A stretch of 64,000 nt of DNA from Prinia subflava (lineage: Eukaryota > Chordata > Aves > Passeriformes > Cisticolidae): positions 3,851,230-3,915,229 of the forward strand of contig NC_086247.1 of assembly GCF_021018805.1 (NCBI RefSeq), given 5' to 3'. The translations under genes and the position numbers were made by a program. A model generated the notes under the pieces. That model had not been told where the DNA came from. It saw only the letters and a list, made by a program, of their open reading frames with translations, and searched no databases. Of this stretch, positions 1 through 11,800 are shown piece after piece; the stretch's first letter is position 1, and the number at the start of each line of letters is the position of its first letter.

Positions 1-880
1 TACAGGATTGTCAGAGCAGCAGCCCCTTGAGTTTTGTTCCCCTCAGTCTCCTGTGTGCCTGTTGCAAGAGTCTGTTGTGATGCCCCTCTGGGACCCCATT
101 TAATCATCCTCTTTTCACCAAACAACTGTTGAAGAGGTTTCAGATATACTTCCTGCAGGCTGTTTTGCAGGAAATCATTGGAAATGTTTTGTGCTACTGA
201 TTCAGTTTGATAATATTTAATATAAGTCCATTTAACTAAATAGGGAAAATCCATGTTATGGATTATGTCTGCATTGGTTTGGAGAAATCTCCAATAGCTC
301 ATGTAGCTCCGTAAACATCTTCCTCTCCCTGAAGTCTTGAGTAGCTGGGTACAGAGCAGCACAGATGCAGATTTTTCCAAAAATAGATGAACCCAACTCT
401 TTTAACATTTGGTGAACTTCAGCTGGAGCCTCCATGTGGATTTTTTGCAGTGTAGTAGATGCAGAGCATGTAAACTGAAGAATTTGATTCTGAGTTTGTA
501 TTATTTTTTGGGGAATGGTGACTGCTGGGCTACAGCTTTGTACAGCAAAGTTAGGTGCCATCTTTCCAGGCTTTTGGGATTGCTCCATGAGAGGAGAGAG
601 CTTCCACATTCAGCTCAAAAATGTCTTAACACACTTCCAGAGCAAGAATATTTTTCCCCAATGGAGGTGCTGATACAGGGAAGGACCAACAGAAAGGCTC
701 AGTGCCTACAGTGGCCTGGTTCTGTCCTTGGTATCAGCTTTGTCTCTGGCAAGTGTCCCATTATGAGGCAGTGCAATAGCTTTTATTATGCCAGTAAATT
801 TTGTATAACTTCTGCTCAGATCATCTTCACCTTGAATTTCTATCCTCCCCTAAATCCCAGTGTCTGTTTTTTCTGGCTCA
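1..880 (-). pseudogene. Unidentified antisense coding-like remnant (possible retropseudogene)
   Basis: On the minus strand an open frame of 117 codons (609-256) is followed by a shifted frame that stays open from about 285 to the window edge (MDFPYLVKWTYIKYYQ and onward), as if one coding sequence were broken by a frameshift near 256-290. Upstream on the minus strand the frame of the first part continues with a few stops through about 880. The composition looks protein-like (KMFTELHELLEISP, EVYLKPLQQLFGEKR). I do not recognise the family. It may be a decayed retrocopy, a transposon-derived ORF, or chance. Confidence 0.3.
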
Positions 881-1765
881 AGTGATAAACTGAGCTGAAT
901 CATTTTCTATGTGTTCTCTGTATTGGCTGTATAAAAACATGAATTTCCTGCTTTTATTGGTTGTGTTGCTCTGTAAACAATGGTCTTTCAATAATTCAGT
1001 CTATCAGAATTGAGCTCACACCCCCCCCAGGATAATCTGCAAATTCCAAAAATATCCTGCTTTAAATGAGCTCTTGATCTGAAAGTGTTTTAATACCTCT
1101 TACAAATGTTATATCTGGACACTTCTGGAAAGCAAAGTATTTCTTTGGAGAATAGAGATCAAGTTCATGCCCTTGAAAGTTCATGTAGGTGGCAGGAAAA
1201 TAAATATTAAATTACATATTCTAAAATTAGTATTAAACTCGGGCACTCTGGGAAAAATCTTCATGAATTAAAACCAAAGTGTCTCGGGTATTTAGATAAA
1301 TGTTTACTGGGGTAATTAGTTGTAGTGGAGACAGTTGTGGTATTCATTATGTTTTCTTTGCCTGATTTGGAAAGTCAGAGTCAGTGTCCTACCAAGCCAG
1401 ACATTTTCTGGCAAGGAAGAGTCATTACAGGCGTACCTGCTGTCTTACATGGACTGCATCAGGTGACTTCAAAATAATTATTTATCATGCTCAGCTGCAA
1501 TTTAAACAATTTATGCAGCGATTGGATGTCACTGAAATATCTGATCTCCTGTTTTCTTCCAAGCTGATGCAGAAAAGAGGAGCAGATGCACTATGCTTTG
1601 CTCTTTTTTTCTCCCCTTAAGTCATTATTCAGCAAAACTTTAAACAAATAAATTTCTGGTTGTTAAACTTTGGTGTCATTTCATCACCTCTGTAGAGGTT
1701 CTGCACTACATGTGCTGTTTTAGCAAAAAGGGTTTGAGTATTTCTGATATTAATGCCTTTATAAC

Positions 1766-1970
1766 GTAGAATCCCAAGAATGGCTTGGGCTGCAAGGAAT
1801 CTTCAAGACCATCCAGTTCCACCCCTGCCATGGGCAGAGAACCTTCCACTATCCCAGGGTGCTCAGAGCTCCTTCCAGCCTGGCCTTGAGCATTTCCAGG
1901 ATTGAGGTGACCTGTGCCAGGGTCTCACAGGACAGAATTCCTTTCTAATATCCAACCTAAACCTACCTCT
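1766..1970 (-). mobile_element. CR1 LINE 3'-end fragment
   Basis: The plus strand reads like the complement of an avian CR1 tail: a start like AGAATCCCAAGAATGGCTTG, then CATCCAGTTCCACCCCTGCC, AGCCTGGCCTTGAGCATTTC and TAATATCCAACCTAAACCTA. The element therefore points to the minus strand. It is diverged and truncated. Confidence 0.85.
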
Positions 1971-2692
1971 AACACAAAGCAAATAATGCTTACTTAATAC
2001 TGACTTTAAATAACAGCAGAAAGAAACTTTGTTATCTATATGAAATTAAAACAGGACTTAAATTCTTTTCTTTCCTTTCTGTTACAACCAACAGAACTAT
2101 GCCAGAAGCACATTTTCAAGCCCAAACTGGCTGACATCTCAGAGGTCATGGCTAGACCTGTGGTGAGCAGCAGGGTTGACACCCCTTCCTCAATTGGTGG
2201 GTCTCGCTGTGTAACAGTGGAGAAGCTCAAGAAGTGCATGGGGGAGCATTCAGGATATTTGAGGATGGCATGAGAAAATAAGATTATGTAATTAGTTAAA
2301 AGGCTGAGGGTGATTCTTTCTCTGTAATTTAATTAAGCAGTAGTCTACCAAGTGCTCCCCCTTCTCTGAGGTAGTCAAAGTCGCACGTCATAAATTTTGT
2401 GCCAGGGACTCCATCAGTCTGGAGAGCAGTCAGCGTGTGCCAAAGGTTATGGAGATAATTGGAGAGGAAGGTTATTTTTCTGCACTGTGTATTTCTACCC
2501 TGTTCATGTGGCAAATGTGTTTAAAATAAGTTTTCAAATGTTTTTAAGCTGTAACCTTCAGGAGAGGATTTGGTACAACTTTGTCAGGTATGAAAGGATT
2601 GCCAAATCTTGCAGTTTATTCAGGTTTGAATCTTAAAAATTATTCAGGTTCTTTGTTGGATGACTGAATAATGCTGTGTTGCTATACCTGTA

Positions 2693-2790
2693 ACTTATAT
2701 ATAACTTGTATATATATATAAATAGTATATATATAACATATATAATAATATATACATGTATATATAACATATAACTTGTTCCATTCTTTT
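2693..2790. repeat. AT-rich (TA)n-like tract
   Basis: This interrupted run of TATA and ATATAT blocks lies in intronic DNA. It explains the Tyr/Ile-rich open frame on the minus strand here. Confidence 0.8.
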
Positions 2791-5700
2791 ATTAGTTTAA
2801 ATGGCAAGAAAAAATTATATGCAGAGTGATATAAAAGAAAACTGGTTTTCAATATAATAAACAATATAACAGTATAATAAAAAAACTTGTCTGGTTGTTG
2901 AAATAGAGTTCTGTTCTGCTTCCTCCCTGGTGGGGTCTAACTCTCATAATTTGCACATTTGGAAAGGAAATGTTTGCTGTCTTTTGTGCTGATGTGCTCT
3001 GGTTGTTTAATTTAAGGTTTTATTTGTAAATTTATTCTTCCATGTGTAGCTTCACTGATTGGACAACATAATACATGTGAGTAAAGATCACATTTAAGGA
3101 TCTGCAGTAAGAAGTCTTGTTCATCTTGTATAATTACATTTTATTGCAGACTACCAATTCCTGTTATTTGCAGCAAAAGGACTCCATGGATCTCATGATC
3201 CTTCACGTACAAATGCAGTTTTATAATTTTTAACCAGCTGAGTGAGGGTGGGGTAACCACATCTCTGGGACACAGTGAGTGAGTTATTTGGAGTGATGCC
3301 TGAGACTCTGCTCGAGTTACTAAAATTTCCTGAGAGCAACCCTGTAGTATAACCCTGCAAGCTCAAAATACTAAGATCAAGGGGTTTATTAATTAGAATT
3401 TAGAAGACTTCAATGTGAAAGCAGCTCTGCTTTTAAATCTCCCCCTGTATATGTATAGAATGTGTTTCATGTAAGTTAATGATCAAGTCAAAACATGAAA
3501 GTTAGGAAAGTTTGAGGCAGGTTCCATAACCACCAACACTGTCTTTAATCAGCCCCAAAATTTCATCTGAGAGGATGGTTTTCTATAAAGCTTTACCACA
3601 AGGCAGGTGGTTGGTGGCATGAATAGCAACAGGGAAAACCCACATTTTTTGGCAGGGAAAATCCTCAGTTGATTAAAACTTTCTGTCTGATAGTCCTCGT
3701 TATTATATCTAGAGATTGTTACAACCTCTGGTGAACTGCAGTGTTTATCCTGGAGCAATGTAGATGGAAAACTGTGCCTACAAACTCCAACATGCTGCTC
3801 ATTTGTTGCGGCAGTCAGGGAAAGCACTAATAGGATTTCTGTTCCGCTTGATGTAGCCACATGAGGAATTAACCTCAATAAAGGCAACTGCGTAGAGGAA
3901 TGCAGTTTCTCTTTAGGGGCTTAGGATAGGTTATTTGCAAAATTCGCCCATTTGAGTTTTTATTTTTAAAGCAAACAATGAATAATGAGTTAGAAGAATC
4001 AGCGCATTTCTTTATATATTCATTCATATAATTCAGCAACACTTTTAAAACAGCAAATAATTTAAAAGCAAATGCTGTGTTACCACTGTGTGCCGACTTT
4101 CTGGTAGAGCTTCCCAGTAGCACAGTTGTGACCAAAATGATCCTAGCCAGAGTGTTTATTCCTGTCATAAACAAACCTGTGGTCTAAAAGCTTTCAGAAA
4201 AACCAGAAGATTGATTTTTCAGCATGCTAACAATTAACAATACACTTTTTGTAAGCCTGTCGTGAGAATGGTGCCTTTTTTTGGAGGCTTCTGAGTATTG
4301 AAAAGGGAAGCAAAGCACTTTGAGACTGCATAATGTCAATGGCCTAAGGAGTGTAGGTAGGATCAATTCAGCTTTTTTCTTTTCTAGCAGTTTGAGGGGG
4401 AAATGGCTTTTGGAATATAAAGTGTATATTGGGCAGCTATAACATTTATTAGGTATTACATTTTTTTTCTGTTGGGTCAACCAGGGTAATTATAGAAGGA
4501 GCTGCCTGCACCACCTTCTGACCCTTAAAAGGACTATGAAAATGCGATCCCAGCTGAAATGTAAAGATCAACTGTCTGGTCACTAATCCCCAGGAAGAAA
4601 AAGGTTCTCAGATGGTGTCTGCAGGGGTACACAGGCCAAAAAACACCTCCTTAAGTCACTGTTTTCATGTGACTTCCAAGCATGTGGTCAAGTCTAAAAA
4701 CTGGGCAAGGAAAGAATGATTTTTATCAATGTGCAGAGACAAGCTCCTTGCATTTTACTCTTGAGGCTGGAAATGTTTTCTTTGCTGCTTGCCATTCAAG
4801 GGCGCAAATATTGTGCTGACCGGATTCTGTCTGGCTGCCTGCTCAACAAAAAAATACTTTTTTGGCTACCCTCAGGTCTGCTTGCCTTCCTTTTTCAAAT
4901 TCTGTTCCTGGATACACTGAGCAGATCCCTTACTGGACTATGTATATGCCAGTCATTTGTTTGGCAGCGTGAACCAGATCCTTTATGATTCCCTAGGGTT
5001 TGAAAATTGGTGAGGTGGAACAGACACACAGGGGAAACTTCTGCTGCAGTAAATAGGAATTAATATCTTGGTGATGCCTTCTTAGCCCAGTGTTTGCTAC
5101 AATGGTGGTTTAAAAGTCTGGGCCATGAGCAAGTCCCAGAACATTTGGGATCTCCTAGGCCTGCTGTTCATCTTGCCCTTGCTTAGTTCTGTCAATCGGG
5201 CTTTCACCTACCCTTGAGGTCTGGGTACAGCAGTGTGGAATGATACTCAAAGCTTCCTTTGGGCACAAACTCCTTGCCCTGTGGAGCAGAACAGCACCAG
5301 AGCAAGGAGGGCACAGGCTGCACCTACTGCTGCCTCATAGAGCTGCTGGGCAGCCCCATATTGAATAAGTCTCCCTTATGCCAGTATGATTTTAATTAAA
5401 AACTTGTTCTTAGGGTGAAAAGTTGTTTGTTGACCAGATGTTTCTAGGAGATAAAAGGGTTGCTTCAATCTGAGTTAAATGCCCCGAGTTAACAGTTCAG
5501 GTTTGACTCTACTTGGAGTTAAAACTAGGGGTTAACACGAGCTTTTGGTTGGGATTTGACTCAGCCATGTAAGTAGATGCTCATGTTCCAGGGTATTAAT
5601 GTGTTAATCACTGCAACAAAAGCTCCACTGTTGATTAACAGAACAGGTTGCTGAAAGATTTTCTGTTGTGTGTGTAAGAACCTCTTGTGTTTGGGAATTT

Positions 5701-5867
5701 TTAAGGAATTCGAGCCGAAGTCCTGCGTTTATAAATTTGTCAATATTCTAGAAACAGTGACGAAAAACCCTATTGAGCTCTGGATAAACTGGGATGCTGC
5801 ATCTCTTCAGGCAACACATGTCACAGTAATTGATGTGTAATCTTGCAGCCAGAGGAGCGGGAAGTGC

Positions 5868-5890
5868 TGCAGCGTTACGTAATGCGCCGA
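5868..5890. promoter_or_regulatory. Candidate PAR-bZIP/NFIL3 (D-box) site TTACGTAA
   Basis: GTTACGTAAT at about 5874-5883 is a perfect match to the palindromic D-box bound by DBP/TEF/HLF and NFIL3. It lies in a patch with several CpGs (GCGTTACGTAATGCGCCGAG) unlike the surrounding intron. Function is inferred from the motif only. Confidence 0.3.
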
Positions 5891-8800
5891 GCCCAAGTGG
5901 GGCATCACGTACGGCTGATGCCTTTTAATTACATCCCATAAGGGCGAGGGAAGGATGGGGTGGTGAAACAGCACATTGATTGCTGCATTCATACATGGGC
6001 CTGCATGCATTTAGACACTTAGGAGCGAAGGGAAATGGATGCTGATGTTGTGTGTGTGACCTTTGAGTCCTGTGTCTGCAGCTTGCTTAACTGGCCAGCA
6101 ACAGGAGACAGGCTGGGAATAAATACCCTGACATTGTGAAGTCAGCCTTGGGTGGTTCTATGATACAGAACGCAACCTGTGTTTTTCTGGAACACTGAAG
6201 AACATTTTCAGGTTTTTACTTGATGTAAAAACTTCTGTTATACCCTTGAAACTGCTCTACAATGGTGGTTAAAAAGAAATCTTTTTATTACTGCTGGTTC
6301 AGAACACTGGAAATTGCATCAGATTTAATCTGCATTCCATTTCAGCTTGTTAAACGCTGTGATGCAAATTTCTTATTAGTGTCAAAATTATATATTTCCA
6401 AATGTTGGTTAATCAGTGAGAGAGCAAGAAAAGTTAGAAACAAGTTTTCCAAGAGCCAAAAAGGATGGCACAGATAATCTAGAAAACTTGAGTGAATCAG
6501 CTTCAGCAGTAGATGGGAGCCTTTGGCAATGTTGTCTTTCCTTGCTTTTTTTGTCAGTTATTTTCCTGCTGCAGCATGGGGAAAGCTTGCTTGGCATTCT
6601 CAGTGTTTGAGCATAAAATGTTCAGCTTCTGTCTTAAGTAAAGCTGGCACTTTACACTGTACCCTGGCAAAAATAAATACTGTGAATTTGATAAGGATAT
6701 AATTCAATGCAACCTATTGGAATTGCTAATTAGCTACAGTAAAAAAAAAAATCTACAATAGCAATTGATTATTTGGCCTTTTCTTGAGCAGGGCAGGTCA
6801 TATGCATTGCTTTTGATTCCTCCTCTGCAGTAGCAGGAGTCGCAAATAAATCAAGTAATAGACGTATGTGTCAATATTGCATAAGGAAGTAGGAAACTGA
6901 ATTGTTATAAAGACAGTAAGCTAGAAACAGTGTTCTACCTGGATTATCATAGGTTCCCTCTGTGGAAGTAGGCTAGTAGGAGGGTTAGAAACTTTAAAAT
7001 AAATAATGGAAGCTTTAAAAGCTATACTTGACAGCATTTGTGATCATGCTAAAAGGAAAATCACATTTGCCTGCCTGCAGATCAGCCCATGTGTTCTCTC
7101 TCTGATGCCTCAAACCTCAGCTGTTCCCAGGCTTTTGCTTCCCCTCTCCCCCTTCCACACATACCTTTGGCTCACTTCTCTTAACATACGCTTCTCTTTC
7201 CTGACACAGCACCATAAAACTGGGTTATAAACCAGAAATTGTCAGGAAAGCCACATAAACCTTTCTACAACTTTGGCAGAGCAGCCGTGCAGCAGCAGAG
7301 CTTAATGAAACCCTGACGACTCCCACAGTTGCCAAATATGAGAAGGGGAGGACAGTTGTAGGAGGCTGAGAAGCAATAATTGAGCAGAGACAGAAAATGG
7401 GAGAGCTGGATGATGAAATCCTTTAAGAGGCCTGTCACTTATTTCCTTAATTCCATTTTCCAGAAGTGTTATTTAACCCACCCTGGTTGCTGCTGTCAGG
7501 CTATTGCATAGGGAGTTTCAAAAGGCAGAATAGCTTTGCCAGAAGGAGATATTTCTCTTCTGCAGCTTAAAAACACCTCCAGAACTCTGTATGTGAAACA
7601 CCACACTAATATTTCTGTACTGAAGCTGTTGAAGAGCAAGGGCTTTTTTATCACCAGTTTAGCTGGTCTTTCAAAATGGATGGCTCTAGTCTAGGTGCAG
7701 ACATGGTGTGAAACAGTTTCCAAATTTTTGAAAGTTAATTCTGCTGTAACAGTGTTGACTTGTTCACATCCAGCTCCTAAGGAAATCTAAAATTTGAAAT
7801 ACGAGTTTTAAGGAAATGTCAGACCTTTTTTCCTACATCTCTAACTGAATGTAATAATTTTCATTTTCCTATTAATTATTTGTTCCTTTCTCTGATGTAG
7901 ATGCAGATTTTGTCTAGAGTCCTGTACTTAAGATAGGGAGTGACTAAAGCAGAAATGTGTGTGCATTTTAAAGGCCTGAATGTGCTGTAGGTGGTTTGAA
8001 TATCACAGGAAGCAGGTTCCTGTCCTAGAAGACAGACAGTGCCCCAGCCCTGTCCCCTGCAAAGTGTCTCTTCGGTCCTCTGGGTTTTTCCTGACCATTC
8101 CAGGGTGGCTGCAGCTGATTTCTGCTGGTAGTTTTGTAGAGAATTTTCTGCTTTTTGCCCTTGGATGTCAGGTTTTTTCAGTGCCATGTTTTATATGTCT
8201 CTGCAAATCCCTATTAATTATTTGTTCTCTTGATTATCACTGTCCTCAGTGCCCATAACCCCATCCAACGGAGAAATTGTGCTTTTATCCCTCCAGTCTT
8301 GTGTCCCACAAAAAATTCTTTATTTACACAGAGGAGGCAGCCCTGTATATCATCCAGAGCAGTAACAGAGCAGCTGAGTGAGATGAGAGCTCAGCATCCC
8401 AGTCCTTGTGCAGCCATCCCTGCTGACAAGAGCAGAGAGGGGGACGAGGGAGAGACTTCTTGCAAGTGGGTGATGTTTGTGTTCCTGTTTGGTTTGCAGA
8501 GCGTACATACTCCTGCCTGTGAGATGTGGATATGTGCTGACAGCTCGTGAATGTTGCAGGCTAAGCACAAGAGCTCTCATTCGACAGGCACAAGAGGAAT
8601 TTCAGGATGTGAATTTTACCAGTGGGAAGATTGAAGCCCCAGTTTTGAGCTGCTGTTTATGCAGTAGGTTGTTCCTGAGACACTGATCAAGATGCCTGAC
8701 AGCTTGCCAGGCAATCATTTTAATGTAGGAAGCTAAGCAGCAATGAAAAACCTCACAGTTTTGTTCTGAGTTCTTCCATTTGCTCTCTTGCAACTGAACA

Positions 8801-11800
8801 GAGCCCTGTGATCACAAGTATTGGTCAGTTTTTCACCAGTGTTGTGGTTTTTGCTGCTTCTTGCAAGTGGCGTCTGTACAAGTGTATGTCTCGAGCAAGT
8901 GCCTTATACAGGCTGGGCAGGAGTCACTGAATGAAAAGCAAAATTTTCACTTAAAAATCAAGTTCTATAGAAACTTCATTTCTTCTCACCCCAGCAGCTG
9001 TAAGATACTGTCACATTAGGGGTGCAAATTAGAGGCTTTCTCATGTGCTAACAGACTCTGATTTCAAGAAGTACTTTAAATTATTTCCTTCTTAAAATCT
9101 TGTACTCTCACTACTCAAATCATGGCAATGGGCACCAGGAGAAATTAGTGTGCTGTTTTTTAGCCTTTCCCTGTTGGTTAGAGTTTGTGTTTCAATCGAG
9201 AAGTTAGAATGTGGCTTCTCATGGGTGCACCAAACTCTGTGTACAAGTGCTGACTGCACCTCAGTAGTGCTCAGACCACCAGTCAGGCCTATTCCAGTGC
9301 ACTGGTTCAAGATATGTTGGCTCAGGTAGGGTTTCTCTGGCAGCTCAGGGTCCCACTCTAAGCCATTAAAAGTCCTAAAATCTGAGGGGAGATAGCAAGA
9401 AGCAAAGAATATATTGTCAAAGTTTCATGGTGTGAAAACAGGCATTGCAGCTTGTTTGTAGTTTCTCTGGGAGACACAAATGTGTGGCAAGTCTGGGTTT
9501 TTTTATTTTAAATATAAGGGAATGCATATTTGTCTGAATTTATGAAATTATTCTGAAACCCCTACTCCTCATATAGCTCCTCCAAAGCTAAACTGCTTGA
9601 GTTTGCAGTGGTTCCTGTAATTTTTATGTCTAAGATGAAAAACAGATACCAGAGTTCGAACTTTTTCACAGCTTTTTGACAAGCATTGGTTCTGCTTGGT
9701 ACACTCCATAAAAATGGTCTAAACAAAGCAGATTGTATAAGCAATGCAGTTTTAAACAGATCTATGTGAAATATTTTTAGCAGCATGCAGTATTTTATAC
9801 AAAGATGAAATTGTGGAATAGAAAGCATTTGCAGGGCATGACAGCTTCTTGTGTTCGTTCAGAAATTTGTATGGTGTTTATTTAAAGTGTATAAACAAGT
9901 CTCTAGGTGATGATTTCTAACAAATGAAAATAGGACCTTAGCATCCTATTCCCATATCAGATCTTATTGTTAAGCTTATAAAGAACTATTTTTCCCCCAA
10001 TAGAACTTATCAAAAAGAGATTTTGAATAGAAACTGCTGCATGGGACTTAATCTTTCTTCCATGTAACTCGTGACCTCACGCAGCCCTTAGACTGATGGT
10101 GACACAGTGAGCATTTCCTGTGAACCGTGAGCAGTGCTGGTCCCACTATTGTTGGGCACTTTTTTTGTCTGGGAAAAAACAAACCCTTATTTACTAGAAG
10201 CCAGTGTCCTGTTTGTTTGTAGCTGGCTGGGAAATGCCATATTACAAGGGTCTCAGTGGCAGTCGTCACTCCTAACAGAAGCTGTTGTTGTGTTTTGCTC
10301 TTTTTCTCACTGATTTGTATGAGACTTCTGAGTCTGCCTTGTGACCTGCTCCACATTCAGTTCACGCCACAAATACTAACCTTGTTTATCCAATATGTTT
10401 TTTCCCTCCTCGGTGTTTCCTCAGATTAGCTGTCAGTAAAAGGCTAAATAATAATCCTCCAGTTATTATTCCTCCCCCGTGAGGCCACCGGGCTGCTTGT
10501 CCAAGTTGGCGGATGGTGGTTTGCTGTAAGAGCTGCTACCTGGCAAGGCAAGTGTGGAGGTGGAAAATTCCAGACAAAATAAAGGAACAGCATTAAACTG
10601 GTAATGGGATGCAGCTGCTTTGGCCTTTGAGCCTGCATGTGAGTCTCAGCAGCCTTTGGTAAAGGCACGTCCTGCATGGAACCACTCCTGACCCTACAAA
10701 ATCAGTCCCAGCCGAGCTTGGTCTGTTCTGGGGGGATGCAGCAGCCCTCAGCAGTTGGGACATTTCACTTTTGGCTGTAAGAGGTTGTGGACAGGCTGTC
10801 ACATGGATGACAATCTCATGGCTGTGCTGCCTTGAAATCCAGTCCAAGCCAGCATCCGTGCATCTGTTGTGCACGTCAGAGGCTGGATGCTGCAGGGCTG
10901 CTGGCCCAGCACGTAACCATAGCCAAGTTTATTTAAAATACACCCCCCAGCTGAGTCCTTGCCACTGAATGGGGGCGTCAGAAGGAACTTCTTGGTGTCA
11001 AAACATTCCCTCTGTCTCTACATTTCTGCTTATTGTTGTCTTTCCTGCCTCAGCTGCCTTCTGAACTGTCTTCCCATTTTAAAATATTGCATAAAATGGT
11101 GACATTGTGTAGGTTTAGCAGCATGCATATAAGAAAAAGGAACTATTAGGATATGCAGTTACTTTCCTCATATTTCTAACGCCCTTGCAGACAGAATTTT
11201 CATAAAGTGTCATTTTTGGAGCTCATTCTTGTGAAGCAGAAAACCTCTGGAAGAGGAAGGGGAGTTTCTGTTGTTTAAACACAGACACACAGACACACAC
11301 ATATACACATACAATTTCTTTATGTATTTTAATTTTCAATCTTTTTTTTTTTTTGCTTCTCCTGCCAAATCATGCACACCAACTTAAATATGCATATCAT
11401 GTATGCAGACATTCAAGATACTAAAAACAGAACAACCTCTTTTAAGGGAGGAATAGTATTCTGGAGTTGGAGTTCTCCTTGTCTGTCTGGAATATTCTCA
11501 TTTATATGAAAATGTCTGGCACTAAAGCAAACTACTGTTGAAATTATGAAGGTCCTGCAGACTCTATCAGCTTGAAGGATGAATTTTAGGAAGAGCATAA
11601 GAGCATCTGTGAGGTACCTTTTGAAGTCTCACTTCATGGGACAGTGGAGGTCATGCTCAGTGCTTCAGAAAACTCTTTCCTGGAAAACTTCTGGTAGAAC
11701 ATGGCTGTGAGCTTTACAAAAGTCTGATTTCTCAGCAACAGTACTGAGCACAAACATCAGAGGTGATGCCTAAATCTGTACAGAGAGAGAAGACTCTTCT

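Noticed and set aside
2040..2273. 77-codon plus-strand frame with a plausible acceptor (CAACCAACAG) before it
   Set aside because: Considered as an alternative SLC45A4 exon, but it ends in a stop, lacks a convincing donor and matches nothing I recognise.
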